Assembly: GCF_026914185.1 (NCBI RefSeq)
Contig: NC_070567.1
Location: forward strand, 372,001-436,000
DNA: 64,000 nt
Reading direction: 5' to 3'
Source of the DNA: Puccinia triticina
Taxonomy: Eukaryota > Basidiomycota > Pucciniomycetes > Pucciniales > Pucciniaceae
This document shows, in pieces, positions 20,969 through 31,890 of this stretch (the first letter of the stretch is position 1; every line of letters begins with the position of its first letter). The position numbers were made by a program, and so were the translations under genes. The notes under the pieces were generated by a model. That model saw only the letters and a program-made list of their open reading frames with translations. It was not told the origin of the DNA and did not search any database.

Positions 20969-21296
20969 AACAATGCATCTATTACGCTACGGTTAGCGTG
21001 TAATACCCTAATTTAGCGGGTTTTTAGCGCCGCTACGCTAAACTAAATTGTAGCGGGCGGACTATTACAATTACAGCTAACTCAGATTGGGCAAAAAAGT
21101 GCAAATTTCGCTACGAATTACAGCTAATTTAGCGTAGCGAGCCGCTAATTAGCTGTAATTTAGCTGTAATTTAGCGTTAGCGGTTTTTAGCGGGTTGGTA
21201 TTACGCTAAAAATTTCAGCCCCAGATTATTAGCGACAAGCGTTACAATTTAGTTTTAGTGGCGCTAATTACATTTAGCGTAATAGATGCATTGTTG
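20969..21296. mobile_element. hAT-like MITE made of TTAGCG words
   Basis: A 328-bp insertion in gag. Inverted ends AACAATGCATCTATTACGCT and its complement; exact 8-bp target duplication CCCCTATC at 20961-20968 and 21297-21304, the size typical of hAT elements. The interior is almost wholly made of TTAGCG, TAGCGG, CGCTAA and GCTAATT words in both orientations and can fold on itself. Removing it plus one duplication restores the Gag frame. Confidence 0.9.
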
Positions 21297-21304
21297 CCCC
21301 TATC

Positions 21305-21517
21305 AAGGTATCAGTATGTAGAGAGCTCCTTAGGGATAGACAAATGCAAAGCTCTGTGGATGGTTCCCACATTCTCCCTCCTTACCTAGTCATTATGCAC
21401 TACATCTCCAAGGAATTCAAGACCCTGTCAATTTTGGAGGAAGAAACAACCCAGGAAAAACCCTTAGGAATTCAACAGCCTGCAAAAATGAGTCAACAAA
21501 ACCCAACTCAGGATAAA
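21305..21517 (+). pseudogene. Ty3-like Gag, middle part
   Basis: Continues the Gag frame from 20968 (VCRELLRDRQMQSSVDG) and runs to NPTQDKPMD, where the hAT transposon is inserted. The reading continues at 25440 (QLTRNLSSWN) once one copy of CCCATGGA is kept. Confidence 0.75.
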
Positions 21518-21525
21518 CCCATGGA

Positions 21526-24500
21526 TAGAGATGTTGACTTTGCATCCGGGTACCCGCGCGTGTTTGGATACCTGCTGCTTTTTTTTCCCAATTTCTCACA
21601 TCCGCATCCGCATCCGCATCCGATGGCGGATACCCGCTGTTATGGGCGGATACCCGCGCGGGTATCAGCGGATACCCGCCCCTCAAAACTCACTAAGACA
21701 CAAAAGTTATGTTTTCATTGCTATATGGCATCATTGTGATGACAATATCAATCCACTGTCACCACAGGAGCCTTCATTCTCGACTTGATCTTGTTCTTGC
21801 GCTTTTCTAAGTACTCGTGAAGAGCAAGAGGTGGAATCTTGTCGTTCTTTGAGTAGAACGACAAGGCCATGCCTCGACCTACCGATTTTGGATGGAGGTT
21901 GTGTCTCCTGGCAGAGACATACTCCCGGCCAAAATTGAAGGTACGCTCCACATCGACTGTCGTCGCTATTAATCAACCAAGATCACATTCAGGAAACCAT
22001 AAAATGATGAGATACTTGAGGAAAATCTCACCTACCTGGGCAAGACAAGACGTCGAGGGCCATTTGTAACAGCCCATGATGTGTATTTCCACTGCGTTTC
22101 TGCTCCGCCCACCAAGTGAGACCATTAAGTGGTTCGCCGTCTTCCAAAAAGAGCCCACCGCTGAGCCATATATCCACGGGGTCCGACGAAGCTTTGGCTG
22201 ATCTTGCTAATGCGGCCGCCCCGAGCCCTGCCAAAACGCCGGATGGCTGTAGGAAGATTAAGTCAGACAAGGACAAAGAATCTAGAGGAGAGCTTTGAGT
22301 TACCTTTGGGGATCCTTTTTTGGCTGGTTTTGGCGCTGCGGTAGGTTGTCTTGGCTTATACCAGGTATTATACATGTCCCGAGTGAGATTTATTGCCTTG
22401 TCGATCCAGGACTGAGGCCACTTAGCTAGCTTAAAGTATTCATCTTTAAAAGATGGATGCAGCACTTCAAGTTTAGAAAAACAATTGAATTCATTAGAAA
22501 CATTTATCATGAAATAGAAATGGGCTCGATGAAAAGACTCACCCATGGCTATCCTGTAAATCGGTGAGCAGTCAGTAAGAGAGTAATACTTGTTTGTGAT
22601 TGCAAGGCCCGATCGGCAGGTGTTTCTTAAAGCAGGAGGGTAGTGTCCATCTGTATTTGCAATCACCGTCGACAGATTTGCTGTTATTTGATCAATCATC
22701 ACAACCACCTGAGCCACGCGAGCTGATCCTGTTTTCGATATTTCCAGTGTAATTTCGTAGAAAGGTTTGAGGAGCTGGACCAGGTCGGCTGCCAAGTCAA
22801 GGTCTTCTTGGGTCACATGAAGGTTGCGCGGCGTCCCGAACTGCTTATCGCGCTGCCATATGATGCTGGTATGAACAAGATGTCAGGTTTGATGACCCGC
22901 AGAGTGTTAACAATTCAATTGTACTTACAGGGCATCCTCACATTGGACGATGCTCTTAATTTGCATGTAGGTGGAGTTCCAGCGTGTTGGGACGTCACAC
23001 TCGATGCTGTGCGGTTTTTCGACTTGGTTTTCTTTGCAAACCTTGACGAACTTCGCTTTGGAGTTTGGAGACTTCTTGAGCTTGTTTGCAATTGCTCGGA
23101 ACTGTAGGGAACCGTTGGGTCATTGTTAACTAACAGAAGATAATGTAACGATCATGTGAGACTGAGTGAAACAAACTTGCCTTTGCAAGGGTTCGGCGAC
23201 ACATTTCCGAACTATAAGTATCTCCTGGTCCTTCCTCTTCGAGGTCTTCCAGATCAGCCAAAGTGAGCTCATCTTCGTCAGCGAGCTCACCATCGATTTC
23301 TGCAGGTTCATCGGCGGTATCAATTTCTGATGGTTGATTGCTTCGGATAGAATCCGCTTCATCATCTGATTCACGTTGGTCAGGATCTTTGAAGCTGTAG
23401 ATGCAATTATCACATATCAGCTAGTTTGAACACCAAAATACTGAGAGTGTCAGTTATCGGCATACTTATCAATAAGATCACATGCTTCCTCTTCTTCATC
23501 CAAATCCTCAAACTCGGCAGCCCCTGAGGTCGTTTTTTTGACACGTGCAAACGGTCGAAGTATGGCCTTGACAATAAGATTTAGGATATGTGCAAAGCAC
23601 CGTATCCACTGCGTCTCCCCTTGGAAACGCTTCCAATTGAGTTTAGCCAACTCACCAATCATTGTCTTGTTATTTGCCGCGTTGTCAGAGACGATACCAA
23701 AGATCTAAAGAGAGGAAGAGAGCAAAGAGCAGGGTTAGAGGGAAGTGAAATCAAGCCAGAATATGAAAAGACAATTCTCACCCGATTGGTCAAGCCAAAC
23801 TTCTCAACAATATACTGGACCATTTGAGCCAAGTATTCACCGGTGTGCCACTCTTTAAGCTGAACGAAGTCGAGCGGGGATGCTTCTAATCCAACATTAC
23901 CGGCACTATCTTCGGAAAGGCGGTATATCACCGTGCCAATGATGTCATAACCATTGGGAGTCTGCCATGCATCCACTCCTAAGTACAGCGCCCCCTCATG
24001 GTGCTGAATATCTCAAGCAATAGTCAATCAAAAAGGAAATCAAACAAAATGAAATATGGGCGCACCTTCAATTCCATACATAACCTTTCCTGAACCGCTA
24101 AGTATAACATGTGGACGGCCTTGGCGACCGTATTTCGACTTGGTAGATACTTGAGGATTGTCGGATGTAGAACGTTCTTGAGGCTTCTATCTTCCAAGGC
24201 CGAGAACGGCTTGGCACCCTCGGCGCACCAGATGGCACATCTTTGTGTAACCTAAAGAGAGTGAGAGTCAACAGACGATTCAGTTGAATGAAAATATGAT
24301 CTTCTACTAATCAAAAAACACCCACCTCCCGTGGGTCAATGTCTCCCGTGCCAGATATGCCAACCGATGCCAGTGTCTTGTTACTTGAAGGTATTTGCTG
24401 CTTCCTCAGACATCGGCCTGCATGCGTGAGGAGATTGCTGCACAATGATTCGTATGTTGGTCAATTGATAGTCTTACAACATCTGAAAGGTGCAAGTCTT

Positions 24501-25431
24501 TGATTAGTTTTCATCCATTGATAGAAATAGCATGTCGTGGCTACGGGCGTTGGAGGCGACTGGTTTGAGCTCAGTTAACAGAGATGGGGTGGTTGAAGGC
24601 GGCCGAGAACCACACGAGCCCCTTTAGTGCCCTGATGGTCGTCAGCCTTAAGCCGTGCGAGCGATCAGGGTACATACTGGGGGACAAGGGGCGCTCGGAG
24701 ATTGATGATGGGTTTGCGGTCGGTGATGGTTGGTCTCGCGAAATAGCAGAAAATAAACTCACGTCTTACACTTCCATGCGATCATGCGGCGTTTGAATTT
24801 ATCGAGCTGATCGGAAAGTGTTGGTGTCTCATAGGAAGCATAAGCTGAACTGACTTGGTTGCATGCGAGCCTCTGTGCATGATCTACATGCAAAAGGGTT
24901 AGCTGGAGGAGCGATGAATGACTAGAATATTCTTGAAGTACTTACAAAGGCGCTGCTCGTCGGTTGAATCGGTTGCCATAGGGGTGGATGATTCTCCATT
25001 GTCACGTTCATCTTGTGACTCCACGGTGGTTCGATTGGCCTCGTGTTCTGGTGATGGTGATGGTGGAATGATCGATCGGGGGTGCTTGCGTCGGTTCATG
25101 ATGTGGTGGTAGGATGATATGGTCCGGATCGGAGGATATAGTTGGGGTGGGAGGACATATAGGGGAGCAGGGGTCGGGGAACGGGGCCAAGGGGCGGGCG
25201 GGGTGCGGGGTGCGGGGCCAAGAGTACAGAGGCTGGGTCAAAGATTGTGTGTTGTGCAGCTGCGGCGCAAAGACCCTGGGATGAGCGGATAACCAACGGA
25301 ATACCCGGGTATCCTCTGGTTTTTACCAGCAAACCAGACATCCGCATCCCCTGGCGGGTATCCGCCAGCCTTGGCGGATACCCGCCAGAGGATAGCGGAT
25401 ACCCGCAACGGGTTCGAAGTCAACATCTCTA
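21526..25431 (-). mobile_element. Complete hAT transposon
   Basis: A 3906-bp element flanked by an exact 8-bp duplication CCCATGGA (21518-21525 and 25432-25439). Terminal inverted repeats start TAGAGATGTTGACTT with few mismatches. Subterminal zones (21540-21690 and 25255-25425) are dense with GCGGGTATCC/GGATACCCGC words. It carries a hAT transposase on the minus strand. The insertion splits a gag gene in frame. It is the only element in the window with all the parts of an autonomous DNA transposon of this superfamily. Confidence 0.92.
21748..25099 (-). CDS. hAT transposase (multi-exon)
   Basis: Start at 25099 (MNRRKHPRS); the first exon ends at 24946 with GTAAGT. Successive segments: BED-type zinc finger (WKCKTC, then SNLLTHAGRC after an intron); FSALEDRSLKNVL; YLGVDAWQTPNGYDIIGTVI (first catalytic Asp); WHTGEYLAQMVQYIVEKFGL; GIVSDNAANNKTMIGELAKL (second Asp); QWIRCFAHILNLIVKAILRP; DVPTRWNSTYMQIKSI; LLKPFYEITLEISKT; C-terminal dimerisation region with FKLAKWPQSWIDKA and DVERTFNFGREYVS (catalytic Glu). 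It ends at the stop at 21748. Family role: cut-and-paste transposition in the nucleus. I saw no stop inside recognisable exons, but not every splice site was resolved. Orientation is opposite to the gag it interrupts. Confidence 0.85.
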
Positions 25432-25439
25432 CCCATGGA

Positions 25440-26027
25440 TCAACTCACTAGGAACCTTTCCAGTTGGAATGTCCAAAAACCTTCCCCCTTTATCTCTTCC
25501 AGTCATGTCCCCTACAAACCAGCTCAATATGAAAGGGACCCTGCAACCCTGAAGTGCAATTACTGTCATATGATGGGCCACACCATGCATAGATGCAACC
25601 TGGTAAACCTGGATGAACTCAATGGCCTCTGCAAGAAAGAAGGAAATACAGTCAGACTTCCTGATGGATCTCAAGTTCCCTGGGACAGGAATACCCCCTA
25701 CAAGGCAACTGTGGATCAGTTTCACCAATGGAAGAAGCAACCAGGAGTTATCCACTTACCCTCTGGAACACTCAACCCAAATGCAGGAGCAAGCAACCTG
25801 GAACCCCAGGCATCTTTTGGAAAAATAGAGCCTATGGACCCTGAAGAAACTTCCAGCTATGAATGTGATGCTGCCAAAAGGACTAGAAGTGGAAAGGAGT
25901 ACACTGAAGAACAATCAGTATCCAAAAGGGTGAGGAAAGAAAAAGATGAAGTGATGGATGTAGAGGCAGACAGACTTTTAGAAATTGCCAGACAGGACAA
26001 CTATAACCCTGAAATCCTTCCTGCATA
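25440..26027 (+). pseudogene. Ty3-like Gag C-terminus with zinc knuckle
   Basis: Resumes the gag frame after the hAT. CNYCHMMGHTMHRC is a complete CCHC knuckle, used for RNA packaging. Next comes RLPDGSQVPWDRNTPYKATV, resembling the segment after the knuckle in the 34-kb element, then a charged linker. The frame stops at 26027 while protease coding goes on in another frame from about 26000, so there is a frameshift or a programmed shift here. Confidence 0.75.
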
Positions 26028-26839
26028 AGGAAAATCCTCCTCCCAAGAAAGTTCAGATTCTAGCACCTCCAGAATTCCATCCAACAGCCACAAAGGATAA
26101 ACCAGTCAGAAAAACCTATGTGGAAAGACCCCTTTCAAAAGATTGCCCAGAAATTGATGAAAAGGTAGTCAACAGGATGCTGACAGAAGGAAAACTGGAA
26201 CTTTCCTTTCAGGAGATATTAGCCCTATCCAACTCTACTGTAGAAACCCTCAAAAAGAAAGTCAGTGCTAGAAGAGTACCCTTGGAAGGAACTAAATCTG
26301 CTCAAAGTGGTGGAATTGAATTTGGTGAAGAGGAAGATCAAGAAACCCCTAATGAAGAACCTAGCCATTATTCCTGTCCACTGGGATATATAGATATTAG
26401 TGTCAATGGAAAGAAGTGTCAGCTCCTCTTGGATAATGGATCCCAAGTCAAATTAATATCTAAGGAACTAGCTGCCAGAATGGGAGTAATTATCACTCAG
26501 CAGCCAATGAACTTAAGAGGAATTGGTGGCCACAAAAGTGAAGTCCTAGGAATTGCTGAAGACATACCCATCACTGTAGGGAATATAACCAGGAAGCTTC
26601 ATTTCCATGTCTGTGCAGGGAACATTCAACCCATCTTGGGGAAACCTGGCCTAATAGACTTGTGTGCAAACATACAATTTCTCAGCAAAGGAGGGGAATC
26701 CCTCACCATCAAGAATGGGGACAAGACTTACATGGTTCCTATTGCTAATCCTGTCAATCAGAAGTATGAAACAGAATTTCCCTGCTTTTCAACCAAACCT
26801 TCCAGTCATTTTTTAGCCTCTGGCACCTCCCAAGAGTAG
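25985..26839 (+). pseudogene. Ty3-like aspartic protease
   Basis: Retropepsin: CPLGYIDISVNGKKCQLLLD leads to an active site DNGS instead of the usual DSG or DTG, then NLRGIGGHKSEVLGIAED and PILGKPGLIDL. The Ser/Thr-to-Asn change next to the catalytic Asp probably impairs it. The flanking order (knuckle, LSFQEILALS helix, protease) is the same as in the 12.7-16.5 kb and 33-kb elements, so all three belong to one Gag-Pro lineage. It ends GTSQE before an AT-rich gap with a poly-A run. Confidence 0.75.
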
Positions 26840-26941
26840 GAGACTGGGGGGTGCCTAAAAACAAAACAGGAGAAAAATTAGTGTTAGCAGCAAAATACAA
26901 ATCAACCACAAAAAAAAAAAAAAAAAACTATAAATCAACCT

Positions 26942-27240
26942 ATGCCCCAAAATCTCAACTCACCCTTATGCTCTCCCCCTCTCTCTAGAGATCCTTTTAA
27001 AACCCCTTTAACTCCATTTCCACCTGAATTTACCCCTACCCTGAAGATCACTGAAGAAAGGCTAAGAGTCATCAACTTTGGACCACCTAATTGGCTTTTG
27101 CCTGAAGAACTCAAACTCCTCAAACATGTTGTCAAGATCAGAGAGGGAGGTCTCGCCTTCTTTCCAGAAGGAAGAGGAATCCTCAAACACAACTGTGGAA
27201 ACCCTTACATCATCCCAGTAGTCAAACATGAACAATGGCA
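26942..27240 (+). pseudogene. Segment between protease and RT, truncated
   Basis: Reads RLRVINFGPPNWLLPEELKL, then NPYIIPVVKHEQW, matching the minus-strand segment at 31275-31700 (VVNFGPPGWLNPAELDLIKN and PYIIPVVEHEPW). Similarity stops abruptly after the Trp codon near 27240. RT, RNase H, integrase and the 3' LTR are missing, so the element is 3'-truncated. Confidence 0.7.
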
Positions 27241-27945
27241 CCCTTGCCAACAGACAGGTGTTAACAGTCAAGTATCTAGTGGTCAACAAGGGGCATGTAC
27301 TATCCCTACTAGCCAGAATCTCATAAAACCCTGTAACCTAGTCACAATCACCCAATTTGGGGGTGGCGGTTGTTGTTTCCCCATTTCTCCAAGAGAGCAG
27401 TCCCTTCTCTCAGTTTCTTTTAGATTAGATCTTCACACCCCAACTCAAGTTCACCCAATCTAGGGGTGGCAAGCCAATAGCCTTCCTTTTCCTCTCATAA
27501 CCTCTCCCCTCAAATTCAATAATTTTACAATGCACTTTTTACATGCTGCGGACGTAAAATTGCAGCGGACCGCGTGCAAAATTAAAATTACATTGGGTGT
27601 GCGCAAAGCCACCCAATGTAAAGCAGTACCGTGTAACGTGTTATGGTGTAGACATGTATCTAGTATTAGCATATCTCACTGATGCTTATAGTGTAGTTTC
27701 TCTCTCTCTCAAAACCTCCTCTCATGATGCCGGTGAACTTTCCTTTTCTTCACTCTCATCTGTTTTGTTTCAGTCACTTTTGTTTTCTTTTCTTTTCCTT
27801 TCTTCTTTTCAATTTCTTCCGAAATTTACACTCTCATCTGTTTTGTTTCACCGACATCCAAGCTGGAGCGTAAACATAACGCACACACCGCAAAGACGTT
27901 TCCGGCAGCGCCGCAGCCCCACTTTCACACCCTGAGAGCTTACAT
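27241..27945. other. No gene seen; short hairpins
   Basis: Unrelated sequence begins at about 27241. A 10-bp inverted repeat (ACATTGGGTG/CACCCAATGT) sits at about 27592-27621 beside TTACATG/CGGACG words. I see nothing else here. Confidence 0.3.
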
Positions 27946-27947
27946 TA

Positions 27948-28148
27948 GGGGGGTTCACAATAGAAATTAAAAAAAACTTTAGAGTCAATTTTAAGGCCTT
28001 TGTTAACAACTTTTAAAAAAATTGCCAAAGTGTACAGAATGAGCTTGTTCTTGGCAATCAGAACAAATTCTTCATTTTTTAAAAAGTAGTTCATAAACAA
28101 CTTAAAATAGGCTCTAAAGTTTTTATAAATTTCAATTGTGAACCCCCC
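27948..28148. mobile_element. TA-flanked MITE, 201 bp
   Basis: Inverted ends of about 38 bp: GGGGGGTTCACAATAGAAAT and on into AAAAACTTTAGAG, matched at the right by its complement with few changes. It is bordered by TA on both sides (27946-27947, 28149-28150), the target of Tc1/mariner-type transposases. No coding capacity. A decayed relative lies at 28852-29046. Confidence 0.85.
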
Positions 28149-28191
28149 TATTGCCTCATGCAGGGCATGTAAATCCGCCAATCCCTGTGGA

Positions 28192-28455
28192 ATAAATTAA
28201 ACTAGAGTACAAGGCGGCTACGCCGCCGCAACCCCAGGGCGTCAACTCCACAGCCCACCGCCGGCCCAAGGCCCAAGCCCAGCGGCCAAAGGCACAAGGG
28301 CCAAGGTTGCCACCCGCGCAACGGACACCCCCGCAGGCTTTACGCTCATTTTAATCAGCCATCTGGCAATGCCCCGCAAATATGCCCAAAATGACCGCAG
28401 GTACCCGCACCCGCCACGAGTACCCGGGTCCACTCAGCGATCTCTAATTGACAGT
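28192..28455. repeat. GC-rich block with short words
   Basis: A sharp local rise in GC with GGCCCAAG, GCGGCC and GTACCCG words (CAAGGCCCAAGCCCAGCGGC; GAGTACCCGGGTCC near its right end). No gene. It resembles the other word-mosaic blocks but has no clear ends. Confidence 0.4.
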
Positions 28456-28851
28456 AAGTACCCTCTTTCACTGACCTTGTTTATATCAGAGGAAACCCTG
28501 TTGCTCTTGACTTCCCTTCCCTTCTTCCAACCCTCAAAGATCAATCAGGTTATCTCTTGTTAAGACCTTAAAAACCAGAGCAGAGTAGAAACCCTACTTC
28601 TGATTCCCACCACCGTTTCCTTGGTGTGAGTGGAGACTGTTGCACTCTTTCAGCACAGTTGGCAGCCTACATTTCCAGTTAGAGCTTGGACCATATTAAA
28701 TCTTAATAAAAGATCATCTCTCTCTACTGCTTGTATTTCTTTATCCCAAAAAATTCAATCAGTGCCCACCCAACTTACTTTTGTCATGTTGTCACTTTAG
28801 AGACACAGGCTCACAGATATCAAGGTAAATACAAGCATGAGTGTTTTATAA

Positions 28852-29046
28852 TTAGGGGGTTTCACAATTGAAATTTGTAGGACACATTTTAAGGTATTCA
28901 TGAACATTTTTTTCAAAAGTTGATTAATTGCATTGATTGATCAGTATCACCTGCTGCTTTCCATCTTACCAAAATTCTTGAATTCTGGTCATATAGGTCT
29001 TAAATCTAGCTCCAAAGTTTTGTAAAATTTGACTGTGAATAACCTT
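28852..29046. mobile_element. Decayed copy of the TA-flanked MITE family
   Basis: Starts TTAGGGGGTTTCACAATTGA and ends AAATTTGACTGTGAATAACC. The interior shares ATTTTAAGG, TTTTCAAAAG and CTCCAAAGTTTTGT with the copy at 27948. The ends are degraded. Confidence 0.6.
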
Positions 29047-29517
29047 CTTGTTTCACTGCCTGCATGTAAAGTACTGCTCAAAAGATACAAATTTTCAGAT
29101 GTGCTACAGCCACATTGGTCTTTTTGTCATTCATCAAGTGTTGCAGAAACCTATCCTCACTTTTTCAGTGGAACCAGTTGTAATTCACATTGACAGAAAA
29201 TTCAGCAGCTTATAAAAATGAGCCTCCATTCCAGTCAAAATTCTGTCCAGTTTCAGGATTGTTTTTTTCCCTTTTGTCTGATGATTCATGATTGTTGGGC
29301 TGCAAATATATTGAGTCCAGGACTCAATTCACTTGACCTTTTACAATATTCAAAGTTTGTTTGACCTTAAAAGCTTCACAAACAGCATAATTTCATGTTG
29401 GGGTAGGTCTGAGCTCAAGACTCAAGTTCAGCACCAAGTTGTACTCCCAATAAAACAAGATATATCAGTTGGGGTTGTTGCATGAGCCCAATAACTTGGA
29501 CACCACCGGCTGGGGCC
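29047..29517. other. No feature recognised
   Basis: AT-rich unique-looking sequence. No ORF, inverted ends or repeat seen. Confidence 0.3.
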
Positions 29518-29897
29518 ATCAAATGGTCATGAGGCCTGGCACCACTGGCTTTGGAGGTGTCACCCTGGGATTGGCCCGCAGCTTCGGGAACTGGAAGATA
29601 AAGTAGCGCACCCCGTTGAGGCTGATGATGGGGGGGAAGTGTCTGAAGGCGCCGGCATGGGTGGTGCGAGCCTCGCCGCTGGCGCGCGGGCCGGAGACGC
29701 CAGCGGCGACGGGAATCGAAGGGCCGCGTGTGCGGGGCGAGTAGCACGGCTTGGACCCGCCGGGCTCATCTGATAAGGGCTTGCTGGATGGTGGTGTGTC
29801 CGGAGAGACCAGGCCAGCGGGGAAGGTGCGCGGACTGTCGGGGAGGTCCGGGTGGCTTGACTGGCCGCCACCGCCGCCTCCGTCGAAGCCGGGGGAT
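29518..29897 (-). other. Coding-like GC-rich fragment, unknown protein
   Basis: One minus-strand frame is open for about 126 codons without an ATG, ending at 29518. Its first part is Pro/Ser/Gly-rich (SPDTPPSSKPLSDEPGG). Its end looks like a folded protein: AFRHFPPIISLNGVRYFIFQ, then FPKLRANPRV and PPKPVVPGLMTI before the stop. A stop directly upstream means it would need an upstream exon or is a fragment. Competing frames are low-complexity Ala/Pro/Ser translations. I do not recognise the family. It stands in a GC-rich island amid AT-rich repeats. Confidence 0.4.
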
Positions 29898-30159
29898 TAA
29901 CGCTCGTGGGGGACAAGTATGTAGAGTGAGCTAGGCGAGTAGACGGGCTCCTAATTCGGGTTTAAATGGCGCAGCGTCGCAAGGGTGCGAATGTTGGAGG
30001 CGCCACCAACCCGCAAGCAGTTTCTTGTTTTGATTGCTCCGAAAGGGTGCGGACTGTTGCGGACGATGTATCAGGGCTGCTGTTTCAGGTCGTCCGCGAA
30101 AATGAGGGGTTTGACTTGATGGGGTGAACATAAAAAGGCGTCCTGGCCGTGTCCTATCC

Positions 30160-30510
30160 TCCACGGATCCAGTTCCCCTCTCGCACTTGCGGAGGTAGAA
30201 CACAATCCGTCGGTCGATAACCCTCTCCACCCTTGCCTTTGTAGGGGCCCGAGGGGGTTAATCTTGTTTCTCTCTCCCCTGTCGCACTTGCGCAGGCTGA
30301 TAGAAACCCCTCCGCCTTTGCACTTGCAATTGCCCCAGGAAAAATGTATTATTCTGCCCCCCTGCTGCACTTGCACAGGCTGGTCAAAAAAAAAAAAAGA
30401 ACACACAAAAAAAACCTCCCCTGTTGCGCTTGTGCAGGCTGAGCAATTCATTTGAAACCAACCATTTGCCCGCCTCTCTCCCCTTGCATTTGCAACAGGC
30501 AGAGGAGGGA
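30160..30510. repeat. Diverged repeats around GCACTTGCGCAGG
   Basis: The motif CCCCTGTCGCACTTGCGCAG and variants (TGCACTTGCACAGGCTG, TGCGCTTGTGCAGGCTG, TTGCATTTGCAACAGGC) recurs about every 50-100 bp, separated by A-rich or C-rich tracts. No coding sequence. Confidence 0.55.
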
Positions 30511-30868
30511 GAATCCGGTCCCTTTTCATTCATGTTTCATGAATTGGGGGATCAGTCCGAGGCATTAATGTTCGGGGACTTTAAATTTAATTTTCACAGC
30601 AGCAAAGTCAAACATACTTCTGCCTGAAAAGATGGGAAATGTGGGAAACATTGCCAAGTTGGCCACTGCCACACTGGCAGCCCCCTTTTGGGGCCTTTTT
30701 GGAAAGGGGGAGGGTGAACCCATGAACCAAATTTCCACAAAAGTGTGGATTTAATATACTTAGATTCATTTTATTACGTCAAATTGGCCCAAATTGGCCC
30801 AAATTGCCTTATTTCTTACGCCATAATTCCCAACAATTACGTTGGAATTATTCCTTATAACCTTGTCT
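30511..30868. other. No feature recognised; AT-rich junction
   Basis: Contains TTGGCCCAAATTGGCCCAAA near 30784 and otherwise nothing. The reverse transcriptase remnant to the right breaks off at its right edge. Confidence 0.3.
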
Positions 30869-31262
30869 TAGAGTTTTATAACTCTTATATTTAGCTTTGC
30901 ACCACGTGTAGCTAGAAGGATAATATCCTTGGCATCACGTAGGCTGACAGGGCCTTTGATCCCACCGTCATCAATGAAAATACCCGCGTGCTCCGGGATT
31001 TCATCCTGAAGAATCCAAACCATTTGAGCCTGATACACTGCAACGGAGTTTGTTGCGCCTTGAGGGAGCCGGGTGAGCTGGAACCTTCCAAGCGGCGTGT
31101 CAAACATCGTGAGTGGCCTTGAGATTGGATGCAAGGCGCGCTCGTCGTAGCCGCCCATGATGTCGCCAAGGCCGTAGCAAGCGCAACCAGAAAAGGATTC
31201 TACAAATTCTTCGGTAGCCGGAGGAACACCTGCATCTCGAATCGTGACTTTATTTAACGGCT
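30869..31262 (-). pseudogene. Ty3-like reverse transcriptase, truncated
   Basis: The minus strand reads VHNLQPLNKVTIRDAG, then FDTPLGRFQLTRLPQGATNS and AGIFIDDGGIKGP. FIDD is the catalytic box and is intact. Similarity ends at about 30880, so the thumb, RNase H and integrase are gone. The join to the upstream segment (31275 onward) needs one frameshift. Confidence 0.8.
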
Positions 31263-31274
31263 GGAGGTTGTGAA

Positions 31275-31890
31275 CTAACGTTGCCCTTCAACACACAGAA
31301 CACAGGACTCGTGTAGCTTGACGTAGGTGCGGACACGCTCACGGATGATCTTCGTGTATTCTTCCATCTTAGCCGCAGGAATTGGGATCTTCCTCTTCTT
31401 CCAAGGTTCGTGCTCCACCACGGGTATGATGTAAGGAAGCCCGTATGACTCCTTGAGCAAACCACGCTGAGACTTGTTGAAAGCTATGGAAAGGTTTCTT
31501 TCCGCCAACACGTTCTTGATGAGATCCAATTCTGCCGGGTTTAGCCAGCCCGGAGGGCCAAAGTTGACTACTTGGAGACTCTGCTCAGTGACTCGTCCGC
31601 GCGGCACAAAAGGGCCGGCCAAGGAACGCGAGAGACCGCAATAAGGGTCGCGAGACAAAGGGGGGCGCTGCAGCGGAGGATTGAGACTTTGTGGCATGGG
31701 TTGATTCACCGGCTTGACCTTTCGCGCCACCGGTTTGTATTTAGCCGCAAAAGAGAGAAATCCACCCTCCTTCCACGATTCCACAAGCGCCAGCTGCGCG
31801 CGATGATTGAGCCCACATTTGAGAAGCCGCCAGGTCCGATGTTCCGCGCTGTCCTTGAAAGCCGCCTTCTCTAAGAAAGGGAAACCGGTC
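31275..31890 (-). pseudogene. Segment between protease and RT
   Basis: Reads FLSFAAKYKPVARKVKPVNQ, VVNFGPPGWLNPAELDLIKN, SYGLPYIIPVVEHEPWKKRK and RERVRTYVKLHES. Homologous to 26942-27240 on the plus strand. It leads into the RT remnant at 30869-31262. Upstream of FLSFAAKY the frame is open but unlike its relatives, because of the repeat insertion at 31891-32960. Confidence 0.7.

Noticed and set aside
21417..21788. ORFs rich in GYPLIPARVSADTR-type repeats, also at 25238-25552
   Set aside because: Translations of GCGGGTATCC words in the hAT subterminal zones; such repeat proteins are artefacts of the element ends.
29560..29916. 118-codon ORF rich in Ala, Pro and Ser starting MSPTSVNPP
   Set aside because: Overlaps a better protein-like frame; low-complexity composition is what a GC-rich region gives in the wrong frame.
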